The position numbers were made by a program, and so were the translations under genes. A stretch of DNA of 47,223 nucleotides from Prevotella sp. UBA2809. GTDB lineage: Bacteria > Bacteroidota > Bacteroidia > Bacteroidales > Bacteroidaceae. Numbering within the stretch: position 1 is the stretch's first letter; every line of letters starts with the position of its first letter. Shown here piece by piece: positions 7,579 to 16,342 of this stretch. The stretch spans positions 1-47,223 of the forward strand of contig DEHD01000009.1 in NCBI GenBank assembly GCA_002351725.1. The letters run 5' to 3'. The notes beneath the pieces were generated by a model that did not search any database, was not told the DNA's origin, and worked only from the letters and a program-made list of their open reading frames with translations.

Positions 7579-8001
7579 ATGACACCAAGAGGAATAAGAA
7601 ACAACAACCCACTAAACATCCGCCGAAGCAAGGATAAGTGGAAGGGCATGACAGCCCAACAAACCGACGCAGCTTTCTGCCAGTTCGAATCGATGGAATA
7701 CGGTTGGCGTGCAGCCTTCTGGCTGCTAACACGCACCTACTACCACACCTACCGCCTGTTCACCATCCGCGCCATCGTTAGCAAGTGGGCACCGCCACAC
7801 GAGAACAACACCAGGGCCTACATCGCAAATGTAAGTAAACTTACAGGCATAGGCCCCGACGAACCCATCGGCATACCCAGCGACAAGCCCGCCCGATGGC
7901 TGGCTGTGGGCGCCGCCATGGCAATTCAAGAGAACGGCACTAACGCCGTAGACTACTTTGCAATGCTCCGCGGTTGGACTCTCTGCCGCGGAGATTGCTA
8001 A
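7579..8001 (+). CDS. P5-type phage structural/lysozyme-like protein
   Basis: 140 aa, cytoplasmic-looking (no signal peptide). The start TPRGIRNNNPLNIRRSKDKW and the later SKWAPPHENNTRAYIANVSK are the recognisable core of Bacteroidota proteins annotated as structural protein P5, related to virion-associated transglycosylase or lysozyme domains. It would act on peptidoglycan during phage entry or exit, or may be retained by the host for another purpose. It lies 24 bases after the 130-aa gene and ends the phage-like cassette. The missing signal peptide means export would need another route. Enzymatic activity is inferred. Confidence 0.75.
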   Translation: MTPRGIRNNNPLNIRRSKDKWKGMTAQQTDAAFCQFESMEYGWRAAFWLLTRTYYHTYRLFTIRAIVSKWAPPHENNTRAYIANVSKLTGIGPDEPIGIPSDKPARWLAVGAAMAIQENGTNAVDYFAMLRGWTLCRGDC

Positions 8002-8015
8002 ATTTTTTGCGAGAA

Positions 8016-8049
8016 TTTGCGGCTGTTTGGAAATAATTCCTTATATTTG
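8016..8049 (+). promoter_or_regulatory. Promoter for the DUF6377 regulator
   Basis: TATATTTG at 8042-8049 is a full -7 match; TTTG at 8016-8019 lies 22 bases upstream as a possible -33 box. The ATG at 8073 is 24 bases after the box. Confidence 0.6.
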
Positions 8050-8072
8050 CAGCCGAAACAACAAGAAGAACA

Positions 8073-9746
8073 ATGAGGAAGGGACTACTAATAGCATTAC
8101 TGATTGCGATGGTCACAACCGTGATGGCCGATGGGAAGAAGAGCCTGGCTGACTACTGTAAACAGATAGACGAAGCCATAGCTCACTCGGCCGACTATGT
8201 GGCTGCACACGAAAAGAAAATAGGCGAGGCTAAGCATGCGCTTAACTTCGAAGCATCTGATAAAGGAAAATATCAGCTTAACTTTCAGCTTTACGAACTC
8301 TACAAACCGTTCGTGAGCGACTCGGCAATGTACTTTCTCGGCAAGTGTATAGCGCTGGCCGACAAGTTGGGCGATGCATCGGGCGCAGTGAAGTGCCGCT
8401 CGCTCATGGCCATCAGATGCTCAAACATAGGTATGTATGACGAGGCGCTGAACATTCTCGACTCCATTCGTCCCGCAGGCATCGACACACTCACACTGGG
8501 CGTGTACTACGATGCATATAATAATGTATATAGCGAGCTGGCTTACTACACCCATCTTGAACTGATGAAGAAGGCATATCAGGCAAAGGCCGACCACTAC
8601 AAACAGCTGATGCTGCAGACGATGCCCGAGACTTACGAGACGTGTTTCCTGCGTCGCGAGCAGGACGCTCAGGGCGAGGGAAAGCTCGACGTGTCGATGG
8701 CCATAAATGACCAGTGGATGAAGACTGTGGAGAAGGGCTCGCACCCCTACGCGCTGGTGGCTCTGTACCGATACATAGAATACAAGCTGCGCGGCGACAA
8801 AGACCAGATGATGTTCTGGCTGGTTGAGTCGGTGCTGGCCGATATACGCAATGCTGCTATGGATCAGGGCTCTATGTGGGAGCTGGCAAACGAGCTGATG
8901 CTTATGGGCGAGATTGACAAGGCTTCGGAGTACATCAGTTTTACCAGCGACTGCGCCAACCGCTACGGCTCGCGACAGAGAAACTGGCAGATAGCACCGC
9001 TGCTGACGCACATTGCCAAGAACTACAAGAGCCAGAGCGAGGCCACTACAACCCAGCTGCGACTTACGCTGGTGGCCATCAGTCTGCTGCTGTTGTGCCT
9101 GCTTGGCGTGCTGTTCTTCCTGCACCGCCGCAACCGTCAGCTGAATATCGCACGTATGGAGCTGAAGGGTAAGAACACCGAGCTGTATACCGTCAATCAG
9201 CAGTTGGCCGAGCAGACCGAGGAACTGTCGACCCTGAACACTCAGCTGTCGACACTCAACTTGCAGCTATCTGAGAGCAATCGCGTGAAAGAGGAATACA
9301 TCGGCCGATTTATGAGCTTATGTTCGCAGTACATCGACAAGCTTGACGACTACCGCAAGATGGTGAACAAGAAGATGAAGAACAAGGAGCTGGAGGACCT
9401 GTTCCGCATGTCGAAGTCGACCGAACTGAAGGAGAAGGAGCTTGAGGAGCTGTACCAGAACTTCGACTCGGTGTTCCTGCACCTGTTCCCAAACTTCGTT
9501 AACGACTTCAACGCCCTGCTGCAGCCCGACATGCAGGTGCACCCCAAGGAAGAAAACCGTCTGACTACCGAAATAAGAATCTTCGCCCTGATACGTCTGG
9601 GCATCGAAGACTCGTCGAAGATTGCCGAATTCCTGCACTACTCGGTTAACACAATCTACAATTATCGTGCAAGAATTAAGAACGGTGCTCTTGATAATCG
9701 TGAGAGTTTTGAGCGGAGAATCAAGGAGTTAGGTACAATTCAATAG
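8073..9746 (+). CDS. DUF6377 membrane-anchored regulator with TPR-like sensor and HTH
   Basis: 557 aa. A signal peptide (about 1-19) leads into a periplasmic helical-repeat region (about 20-325) resembling tetratricopeptide repeats. A single membrane span lies at about 330-350 (LVAISLLLLCLLGVLFFLH). It is followed by a cytoplasmic coiled coil with heptads repeated almost exactly (STLNTQL, STLNLQL), and a C-terminal helix-turn-helix (DSSKIAEFLHYSVNTIYNYR) of LuxR-like type. This is the usual DUF6377 layout. It probably senses a periplasmic cue and controls transcription from the membrane. The efflux operon promoter lies just downstream, making that operon a plausible target; this is inference. 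Confidence 0.82.
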   Translation: MRKGLLIALLIAMVTTVMADGKKSLADYCKQIDEAIAHSADYVAAHEKKIGEAKHALNFEASDKGKYQLNFQLYELYKPFVSDSAMYFLGKCIALADKLGDASGAVKCRSLMAIRCSNIGMYDEALNILDSIRPAGIDTLTLGVYYDAYNNVYSELAYYTHLELMKKAYQAKADHYKQLMLQTMPETYETCFLRREQDAQGEGKLDVSMAINDQWMKTVEKGSHPYALVALYRYIEYKLRGDKDQMMFWLVESVLADIRNAAMDQGSMWELANELMLMGEIDKASEYISFTSDCANRYGSRQRNWQIAPLLTHIAKNYKSQSEATTTQLRLTLVAISLLLLCLLGVLFFLHRRNRQLNIARMELKGKNTELYTVNQQLAEQTEELSTLNTQLSTLNLQLSESNRVKEEYIGRFMSLCSQYIDKLDDYRKMVNKKMKNKELEDLFRMSKSTELKEKELEELYQNFDSVFLHLFPNFVNDFNALLQPDMQVHPKEENRLTTEIRIFALIRLGIEDSSKIAEFLHYSVNTIYNYRARIKNGALDNRESFERRIKELGTIQ

Positions 9747-9786
9747 TTAAAAAAGTATTAACATTTTTGAGTTTCGTTGAAAAAAT

Positions 9787-9817
9787 TTTGTCGAATTCGA
9801 CAAAGTTAGTATCTTTG
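9787..9817 (+). promoter_or_regulatory. Consensus promoter of the efflux operon
   Basis: TTTG at 9787-9790, 19 bases, then TATCTTTG at 9810-9817: an almost ideal Bacteroidota housekeeping promoter, ending 24 bases before the tolC-type start. Confidence 0.85.
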
Positions 9818-9841
9818 CCGACGAATTCAAAAATGATAAAG

Positions 9842-11179
9842 ATGAAGAAAGGATTAATTGCGATAGGACTGGCACTGATGACGATGAACGCCACCGCGCA
9901 AAAAAAGTGGACTATGCAAGAATGCATAGACTATGCAATGGAAAATAACATAACTCTGCAGAAATCGAAGCTGCAGAAGCAGAGCGCTACCGAAGACCTG
10001 AAGGGATCGAAGGCTGCACTGCTGCCATCTCTTAGTGCATCAACAAACCAGAGCGTGGGCTACAAGCCTTGGAGAGATACCGGCGTGGCTACCGTTACTA
10101 ACGGAACGGTGAACGCTAAGGTAGACAAGGCGTATTATAATGGTTCGTACGCGCTCAACGCCCAGTGGACGGTGTGGAACGGTGGTAAGAACACCAACAC
10201 CATAAAGTTGAATCAGATAGCCGAAGACGAGGCCGAGTTGCAGACACAGGAGACAGCTAACACCATACAGCAGCGCATAGCCCAGATATACACGCAGATA
10301 TTGTATCTTGACGAGAGCGTGAAGGTGAACGAACAGATGCTGGAGACAGCCAAGAAAAACGAGGAGCGCGGACGTGAGATGGTGAACGTGGGCAAGATGA
10401 GCAAGGCCGACTTGGCACAGCTCACCGCACAGCGTGCCACCGACGAGTATAACATCGTGGAGACACGCAGTCAGCTGCTGAGCTACAAACTGCAGCTCAA
10501 GCAGTTGCTCGAGATTACCGACGAGACCGAATTCGACGTGGCAATACCCGAGACTACCGACGCAATGGTGCTGGAGGAGATTCCAACACTGCAGAAAGTG
10601 TACGAGCAGGCATTGCTGACACGCCCTGAGATTGAGCGCTCGAAACTGGCCATAAAGAGCAGCGATGTTAGCCTGAGCATTGCCAAGGCTGGATGGCTGC
10701 CAAGCATTAGCATGACGGGAAGTCTGGGCACAAGCACAAACTCGCTGAGCAACAACGGCTGGGGTAATCAGATGAAGACCAACTTCGACGCGATGGCCGG
10801 TGTATCGGTTAGCGTGCCCATCTTCGACGGTCGCTCTACAAAGACATCGGTTAACAAAGCCAAAATTCAGCAGCAGTCGGCTAAGCTCGACCTGCTTGAC
10901 CAGCAGAAGACACTCTACTCCGACATTCAGGATTACTGGCTGAACGCACAGACCAATCAGCAGAAGTACCGTGCTGCCAGCGCCACCGTTGAGAGCGAGC
11001 AGCAGAGCTACGACCTGCTATCAGAGCAGTTTCGCCTGGGACTTAAGAACATCGTGGAGCTGATGACTGGTAAGGACAATCTGCTGAGTGCTCAGCAGAA
11101 CCAGCTGCAGTCTAAGTATCAGACCATCTACAACCGTCAGATGCTGCACTTCTACGAGACAGGAGAAATGAAAAAATAA
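9842..11179 (+). CDS. TolC-family outer-membrane efflux protein
   Basis: 445 aa from ATG 9842 (ATG 9833 would add MIK). A signal peptide ends near NATAQ. The mature protein begins KKWTMQECIDYAMENNITLQ, the standard opening of TolC proteins, and shows the internally duplicated helical layout with long polar helices (about 140-230 and 350-440). It should form the trimeric outer-membrane channel. The MacA-type adaptor follows 11 bases later and the transporter genes after that, so it is the exit duct of the same tripartite pump. Nothing in the sequence fixes the substrate. Confidence 0.92.
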   Translation: MKKGLIAIGLALMTMNATAQKKWTMQECIDYAMENNITLQKSKLQKQSATEDLKGSKAALLPSLSASTNQSVGYKPWRDTGVATVTNGTVNAKVDKAYYNGSYALNAQWTVWNGGKNTNTIKLNQIAEDEAELQTQETANTIQQRIAQIYTQILYLDESVKVNEQMLETAKKNEERGREMVNVGKMSKADLAQLTAQRATDEYNIVETRSQLLSYKLQLKQLLEITDETEFDVAIPETTDAMVLEEIPTLQKVYEQALLTRPEIERSKLAIKSSDVSLSIAKAGWLPSISMTGSLGTSTNSLSNNGWGNQMKTNFDAMAGVSVSVPIFDGRSTKTSVNKAKIQQQSAKLDLLDQQKTLYSDIQDYWLNAQTNQQKYRAASATVESEQQSYDLLSEQFRLGLKNIVELMTGKDNLLSAQQNQLQSKYQTIYNRQMLHFYETGEMKK

Positions 11180-11190
11180 AGCAACAAGAT

Positions 11191-12420
11191 ATGAAACAGA
11201 TCGGAAAGAAAGGATGGATAACGATAGCCGTGGTGGCCGTTATCATCATTGTGGGCATAGTGAAATGCTCAGGAGGAAAGAAAGAGGAGAAAATTAGCTT
11301 CGACACAGCCAAGGTGATGAAGACAAACATCCAGACAAGCATTACCGCAACTGGAACCATCGAGCCAGTTACCAGCGTTACCGTTGGTACACAGGTGAGC
11401 GGTATCGTGAGTCATCTGTATGTTGACTATAACAGTGTGGTTAAGAAAGGGCAGGTGATAGCCGAACTGGACCGCACCAACCTGATAAGCGAACTGAACA
11501 CCGCCAAGGCCAACCTGAGTAGCGCACAGAGCTCGCTTAACTACCAGCTGAGTAATTATAATAGGTATAAGGAGCTGCACGAGAAGGGACTGGTGAGCGC
11601 CGACGAGTTTGAGAGCGCACGCTTGCAGTATCTGCAGGCCAAGGAGCAGGTGAACACATCAAAGGAGAGTCTGCAGCGTGCTCAGACCAACCTGGGCTAC
11701 GCCACCATCACATCGCCAATCGACGGAGTAATCCTCTCAAAGTCGGTTGAAGAGGGTCAGACAGTGGCTGCATCGTTCAACACCCCAGAGTTGTTTGTTA
11801 TCGCTCAGGACCTTACAAACATGCGCGTGATTGCCGACATCGACGAGGCCGACATAGGCGGTGTGAAGGAGGGACAGCGCGTTAGCTTCACCGTCGATGC
11901 ATTCCCCGACGACCACTTCGAGGGTCAGGTTACTCAGGTGCGCCAGCAGGCCACTACCGAGAGCAACGTGGTTACTTACGAGGTTGTGATATCAGCACCC
12001 AACAACGACCTGAAGCTTAAACCCGGACTTACAGCCAACGTTACCATCTACACTTTGGAGAAGAACGATGTGCTGGCAGCTCCAGCCAAGGCTCTGCGAT
12101 TCCAGCCTAACGAGGCATTCCTGCAGAAGGGCGAGACAATAGACGACTGCGAGGGCAATCACAAGGTATGGACCAAGGAAGGAACAGTGTTCAAGGCTCA
12201 CAAGGTTGAGATTGGTACCACCAACGGCATCATGACCGAGATTGTTAGCGGCATTAAGGAGGGCACCGAGGTGCTTACCGATTTCAATATCAGCGGTGGA
12301 GCAGCCGATGCTGAACAGCAGCAGGGCGGAAACCCATTCATGCCACGTCCAAGAAACAACAATAACAACAAGAGTAACAATAACAAGAGCGGAGGCAACT
12401 CAGCTCCCCCAGCACGCTGA
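11191..12420 (+). CDS. MacA-type periplasmic adaptor (HlyD family) of an ABC efflux system
   Basis: 409 aa. An N-terminal membrane anchor (GWITIAVVAVIIIVGIVKC, about 8-26) is followed by a barrel-sandwich half (TGTIEPVTSVTVGTQVSGIV), an alpha-hairpin (about 100-160), the second half containing ITSPIDGVILSKSVEEGQTV, and beta-barrel and membrane-proximal domains. It links the inner-membrane ABC transporter to the TolC channel. The last 25 residues or so are a low-complexity Asn/Ser/Gly tail that is not part of the usual fold. Five bases separate it from the ATPase gene. Confidence 0.92.
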   Translation: MKQIGKKGWITIAVVAVIIIVGIVKCSGGKKEEKISFDTAKVMKTNIQTSITATGTIEPVTSVTVGTQVSGIVSHLYVDYNSVVKKGQVIAELDRTNLISELNTAKANLSSAQSSLNYQLSNYNRYKELHEKGLVSADEFESARLQYLQAKEQVNTSKESLQRAQTNLGYATITSPIDGVILSKSVEEGQTVAASFNTPELFVIAQDLTNMRVIADIDEADIGGVKEGQRVSFTVDAFPDDHFEGQVTQVRQQATTESNVVTYEVVISAPNNDLKLKPGLTANVTIYTLEKNDVLAAPAKALRFQPNEAFLQKGETIDDCEGNHKVWTKEGTVFKAHKVEIGTTNGIMTEIVSGIKEGTEVLTDFNISGGAADAEQQQGGNPFMPRPRNNNNNKSNNNKSGGNSAPPAR

Positions 12421-12425
12421 TAACC

Positions 12426-13184
12426 ATGGCTGAAGAAGATAAGAAAGTAGTAATCGAGCTGCAGAACGTGAAGCGATACTTTCAGGTGGGCAGCGAGACG
12501 GTGAAGGCTTTGAGGGGCGTATCGTTCAAGATCTACGAGGGCGAGTTCGTCACCATCCAAGGCACATCGGGCTCGGGAAAGAGTACACTGCTCAACCAGC
12601 TGGGATGCCTCGACACACCTACCAGCGGCGAATATCTGCTCGACGGCATCTCGGTGCGCACCATGTCGAAGACTCAGCGCGCCAAGCTGCGCAACCGCAA
12701 GATTGGTTTTGTGTTCCAGAACTACAATCTGCTGGCCAAGACCACCGCGCTTGAGAATGTTGAGCTGCCCCTGATGTACAACTCGGAGATATCGGCCAGC
12801 GAGCGCCGCCGTAAGGCTATGGAGGCACTGAAGGCCGTGGGACTGGAAGACCGTATGTACCACAAGTCGAACCAGATGTCGGGAGGACAGATGCAGCGTG
12901 TGGCCATCGCCCGTGCGCTGGTTAACGACCCTGCCGTGCTGCTGGCCGACGAGGCTACCGGTAACCTCGACACCCGAACATCGTTCGAGATGCTGGTGCT
13001 GTTTCAGGAGCTCTACAAGCAGGGCCACACCATCATCTTCGTGACCCACAACCCTGAGATTGCCGAGTATTCGAGCCGCAACATCAACCTGCGCGACGGA
13101 AAGATTCGCGAGGATACAGTTAATACTAACATAAAGTCGGCAGCCGAGGCTCTGGCACAGCTGCCTGCTCCGCAAGACGATTAA
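12426..13184 (+). CDS. ABC transporter ATP-binding protein, MacB/LolD type
   Basis: 252 aa. Walker A is GTSGSGKST, the signature is MSGGQMQRVAIARALV, Walker B with catalytic Glu is AVLLADEATGNLDTRT, and the H-loop is IIFVTHNPEIAEYS. The DEATGNLD form is typical of the MacB/LolD/FtsE subgroup that powers mechanotransmission rather than membrane transport itself. In E. coli MacB the ATPase and permease are one chain; here they are separate genes with 3 bases between them. It drives the permease that follows. Confidence 0.95.
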   Translation: MAEEDKKVVIELQNVKRYFQVGSETVKALRGVSFKIYEGEFVTIQGTSGSGKSTLLNQLGCLDTPTSGEYLLDGISVRTMSKTQRAKLRNRKIGFVFQNYNLLAKTTALENVELPLMYNSEISASERRRKAMEALKAVGLEDRMYHKSNQMSGGQMQRVAIARALVNDPAVLLADEATGNLDTRTSFEMLVLFQELYKQGHTIIFVTHNPEIAEYSSRNINLRDGKIREDTVNTNIKSAAEALAQLPAPQDD

Positions 13185-13187
13185 ACA

Positions 13188-14405
13188 ATGAATATACTGA
13201 ATCTATTTAAGGTAAGTCTGAAGGCCGTGGGCAACAACAAGATGCGCTCGTTCCTCTCGATGCTGGGTATCATCATCGGAGTGGCAGCGGTTATCATCAT
13301 GATGTCTATCGGTCAGGGCTCAAAGGAGAGTATCCGTGCCGAACTGTCGACTATGGGTACCAACCTGCTCACCATTCGCCCGGGTGCCGACATGCGTGGC
13401 GGTGTGCGTCAGGACCCATCGAGCATGCAGACACTGAAGATGGCCGACTACGAGCGTATCGTTCGTGAGAAGAAGTTCGTTACCAAGGTGTCGCCCGAGG
13501 TAACTGCCAGCGGACAGGCCATCTACGGAAATAACAACACCAACGCATCGATGTACGGAGAGTCTATCGACTATCTCGATATCCGTTTGTGGACAATCGA
13601 AGAAGGCGAGTGCTTTACCGAGGAGGATATCAAGAAGGCCGCCAAGGTGTGCGTGGTGGGTGCCACCATCGTTAAAGAACTGTTTGGTGAGGGTGCTGAG
13701 TGTATCGGCAAGACCATACGTTTCAAAAGCATACCCATGCGTATTGTAGGTGTGCTCAAGGCAAAAGGTTACAACTCGTGGGGTATGGATCAGGATAACG
13801 TGATTATCTGTCCTTACACCACTGTGATGAAGCGTATTGCCGCACAAACCTATTTTTCAAGTATTGTCTGCTCGGCAGTTACAGAGGAGCTTAGCGATGC
13901 CGCTATTGAAGAACTCACCCAGATATTGCGCGATAATCATAAGCTGAAGGACGATGCCGACGATGACTTTACTATTCGCTCACAGGCGGAGATGATGGAG
14001 ACCATGTCGAGTACGATGGACACCGTTACCATAATACTTGTTGTGGCAGCAGCGTTCTCGCTGTTGGTGGCTGGTATCGGCATTATGAATATCATGCTGG
14101 TTTCGGTAACCGAGCGTACCAAGGAGATCGGTCTGCGCATGGCCGTTGGAGCAACAGGTCCGGTAATCTCGCTGCAGTTCCTGATTGAGAGTGTGCTGAT
14201 ATCCGTAACGGGAGGACTGATAGGAGTGATGGTAGGCGTGGGCGCCAGCACGTTTGTGGCGTCGTTCGGCTTCCCATCGAGCGTACCAGCATGGAGTATC
14301 TATGTATCGTTCCTGGTGTGCGTGTTCATCGGAGTGCTGTTCGGATATATCCCTGCACAGAAAGCAGCAAACATGGACCCGATTGAAGCTATTCGTCATG
14401 AGTGA
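13188..14405 (+). CDS. ABC transporter permease, MacB/FtsX type
   Basis: 405 aa. The first membrane helix (about 20-42, FLSMLGIIIGVAAVIIMMSI) is followed by a large periplasmic MacB-PCD domain (about 45-270) and three closely spaced C-terminal helices forming the FtsX domain. The tail includes SVTERTKEIGLRMAVGAT and ends YIPAQKAANMDPIEAIRHE, both characteristic of this family. It works with the ATPase, the MacA-type adaptor and the TolC-type channel. Its last bases overlap the kinase start by 8 bases, so sensor and pump are translated from one message. Confidence 0.95.
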   Translation: MNILNLFKVSLKAVGNNKMRSFLSMLGIIIGVAAVIIMMSIGQGSKESIRAELSTMGTNLLTIRPGADMRGGVRQDPSSMQTLKMADYERIVREKKFVTKVSPEVTASGQAIYGNNNTNASMYGESIDYLDIRLWTIEEGECFTEEDIKKAAKVCVVGATIVKELFGEGAECIGKTIRFKSIPMRIVGVLKAKGYNSWGMDQDNVIICPYTTVMKRIAAQTYFSSIVCSAVTEELSDAAIEELTQILRDNHKLKDDADDDFTIRSQAEMMETMSSTMDTVTIILVVAAAFSLLVAGIGIMNIMLVSVTERTKEIGLRMAVGATGPVISLQFLIESVLISVTGGLIGVMVGVGASTFVASFGFPSSVPAWSIYVSFLVCVFIGVLFGYIPAQKAANMDPIEAIRHE

Positions 14406-15438
14406 GGTCTTTACAATAAACAAACATCTGGCCGGTGCATGCCACTTGGCACTATGGGCATTCATGTTCCTGTCGCCTCTTACATACTGGAGAGGCACTG
14501 GAATTACGTTTGAACAGTACCTGATGTACTGCATGGACCCGCTTTTCCTGATGATTGTGTTCTATCTTAACTACCTGTATCTGGCACCTAAGTTCTTCGT
14601 GGCCGGAAAGCACCGCTACGACCTGCTGATAAACCTGATACTGGTAACTGTGTTAGGAATAACACTGCACTACTGGATGGATTATGTCAACACCGTTTAT
14701 CCCGTGCCAGGCAGGCATCTCGACGCAATCGACGACTTTACCCGTACGCTGCGCAACATCTTGAATCTGGCCATCTTTGCCGCTGGTTCTACTGCGCTGG
14801 CGCTGGCACGCCGATATGTCACCGCTGCACAGAAACTGCAGGAGAGTGAGGCTGCACGTGCCCAAAGCGAATACCTGAACCTGCGCTCGCAGATAAACCC
14901 GCACTTCCTGCTTAACACGCTGAACAATATCTACGCACTTACCGCCATCGACCAGGAGCGTGCGCAGGATGCCATTCAGCAGTTGTCGAAGATGCTGCGA
15001 CACATGCTTTACGACAATCAGGAGAACGAGGTGATGCTGTGCGACGAGGTGCAGTTTATCGAGAATTACATTAACCTTATGAAGATAAGGCTGTCGGGTA
15101 ATGTCGACGTGACATTCGTGCCACAGATAGGCAACCCATCTATGAAAATAGCACCGCTGATCTTCATTTCGCTTATCGAGAATGCATTCAAACACGGCAT
15201 CAGCCCCACTAAACATAGTTTTGTACACATTAACATCGTAGCCATCTGCGATGAGATAACTTTTAGTATTGAGAATTCGAACTATCCGAAGACAAACCAG
15301 GACCGCAGTGGTCATGGTATCGGACTGAGTCAGGTGCAGCGCCGACTGGATCTGGCTTATCCTGGACGTTACACCTGGAAGAAAGGTGTATCTGACGACG
15401 GAAGTATTTATACATCAACAATCCACATACAATTATGA
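14398..15438 (+). CDS. LytS/YehU-type sensor histidine kinase
   Basis: 346 aa from ATG 14398, which overlaps the permease stop; a longer upstream frame exists but runs through permease coding sequence. Four or so membrane helices occupy residues 10-140. The His_kinase domain carries LRSQINPHFLLNTLNNIYAL with phospho-acceptor H169, and the ATPase domain has the N-box LIENAFKHG and the G-box GHGIGLSQVQRRL. It probably phosphorylates the LytTR regulator whose gene overlaps its stop by 4 bases (ATGA). Location at the end of an efflux operon suggests sensing of the pump's substrate or envelope stress, which is inference. Confidence 0.92.
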   Translation: MSEVFTINKHLAGACHLALWAFMFLSPLTYWRGTGITFEQYLMYCMDPLFLMIVFYLNYLYLAPKFFVAGKHRYDLLINLILVTVLGITLHYWMDYVNTVYPVPGRHLDAIDDFTRTLRNILNLAIFAAGSTALALARRYVTAAQKLQESEAARAQSEYLNLRSQINPHFLLNTLNNIYALTAIDQERAQDAIQQLSKMLRHMLYDNQENEVMLCDEVQFIENYINLMKIRLSGNVDVTFVPQIGNPSMKIAPLIFISLIENAFKHGISPTKHSFVHINIVAICDEITFSIENSNYPKTNQDRSGHGIGLSQVQRRLDLAYPGRYTWKKGVSDDGSIYTSTIHIQL

Positions 15439-16145
15439 TTATTACTTGTGCTATTATCGATGATGAGCCTCTGGCAGCAGGTCTGCTTGAGAGCTATGCA
15501 AAAAAAACACCTTATTTGAGTCTTGCTGGTACCTATAGCAGTGCCGTTGAGGCAATGAAACACCTGCGTGAAAACCCAGTACAACTGTTGTTCCTTGACA
15601 TTCAGATGCCAGAGTTGAGCGGCATCGAGTTTGCTAAGATTCTTCCAAAAGAAACCCGGATAATCTTTACTACCGCATTCCCACAGTATGCTATCGAAGG
15701 TTTCAGAGTAAGTGCACTCGACTATTTGCTTAAACCTATTTCGTACAACGATTTCCTGAAGGCTACCGACAAGGCACTTGAGTGGTTCTCGGTGGCACAG
15801 CGCCAGGATGCACATCGTCGTGACCGCTTTATGTTTGTGAAGAGTGATTACAAGCTGCAGCGAGTATGTCTGGATGATATTCTGTATGTTGAGGGATTGA
15901 AGGATTATGTGCGTTTCTATCTTAAGAATGGCGATCAGGTAATGTCGCTGATGTCGATGAAGAAACTTGAGGAATATCTGCCTCGACCAGAGTTCCTGCG
16001 CACACACCGCTCGTTTATCGTTCACATGACCGAGACACCGCTGGTAGAGCGATTCCGCATTGTGTTCAACGGCGTGCAGATTCCTATCTCCGACAACTAC
16101 AAAGAAGACGTACAGAGGTACTTCGACGAGCATACACTTGTCTAG
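15435..16145 (+). CDS. LytTR-family response regulator
   Basis: 236 aa. The receiver domain (1-120) has D9/D10, phospho-acceptor D55 in FLDIQMPELSG, the T in IIFTTAF and K in YLLKPIS. Residues about 135-232 form a LytTR DNA-binding domain (RFMFVKSDYKLQRVCLDDIL, then FLRTHRSFIVHM). It overlaps its kinase gene by 4 bases. The operon it closes begins at the promoter at 9787, so autoregulation is plausible. No LytTR direct repeats were found at that promoter by eye. Confidence 0.95.
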   Translation: MIITCAIIDDEPLAAGLLESYAKKTPYLSLAGTYSSAVEAMKHLRENPVQLLFLDIQMPELSGIEFAKILPKETRIIFTTAFPQYAIEGFRVSALDYLLKPISYNDFLKATDKALEWFSVAQRQDAHRRDRFMFVKSDYKLQRVCLDDILYVEGLKDYVRFYLKNGDQVMSLMSMKKLEEYLPRPEFLRTHRSFIVHMTETPLVERFRIVFNGVQIPISDNYKEDVQRYFDEHTLV

Positions 16146-16162
16146 GTAAGAAAATATTATTG

Positions 16163-16280
16163 GTGAAAAGTGAAAAGTGAATTTTGCAAAAAATGCACTT
16201 AACTATCCTGTTAATGTAAATAAATACAAAAAATAGGTTTTGGTTCTGCATTTTTTTACCATTCACTATCCACTTTTCAC
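16163..16280. repeat. Inverted repeat with GTGAAAA heptamer arms
   Basis: The left arm has units GTGAAAA, GTGAAAA, GTGAATT at 16163-16183. The reverse complement of 16249-16280 matches 16163-16196 (two mismatches in the first 20, then AAAAAATGCA shared after a small gap). The element lies between the response-regulator stop and the aldolase promoter and could fold into a long hairpin. Confidence 0.75.
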
Positions 16281-16290
16281 TACTTTTTAG

Positions 16291-16298
16291 TAACTTTG
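16291..16298 (+). promoter_or_regulatory. -7 box of the aldolase promoter
   Basis: TAACTTTG fits the consensus, 44 bases upstream of the start codon. The -33 position falls in the right arm of the inverted repeat and has only CTTTTC. Confidence 0.55.
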
Positions 16299-16342
16299 CA
16301 GGCGTTAAGTTGGATTTTTCACATTTTTAAATTATAAACAAT

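Noticed and set aside
14254..14397. Extended N-terminus for the LytS-type kinase
   Set aside because: It would lie inside permease coding sequence; the ATG at 14398 gives the normal membrane domain start.
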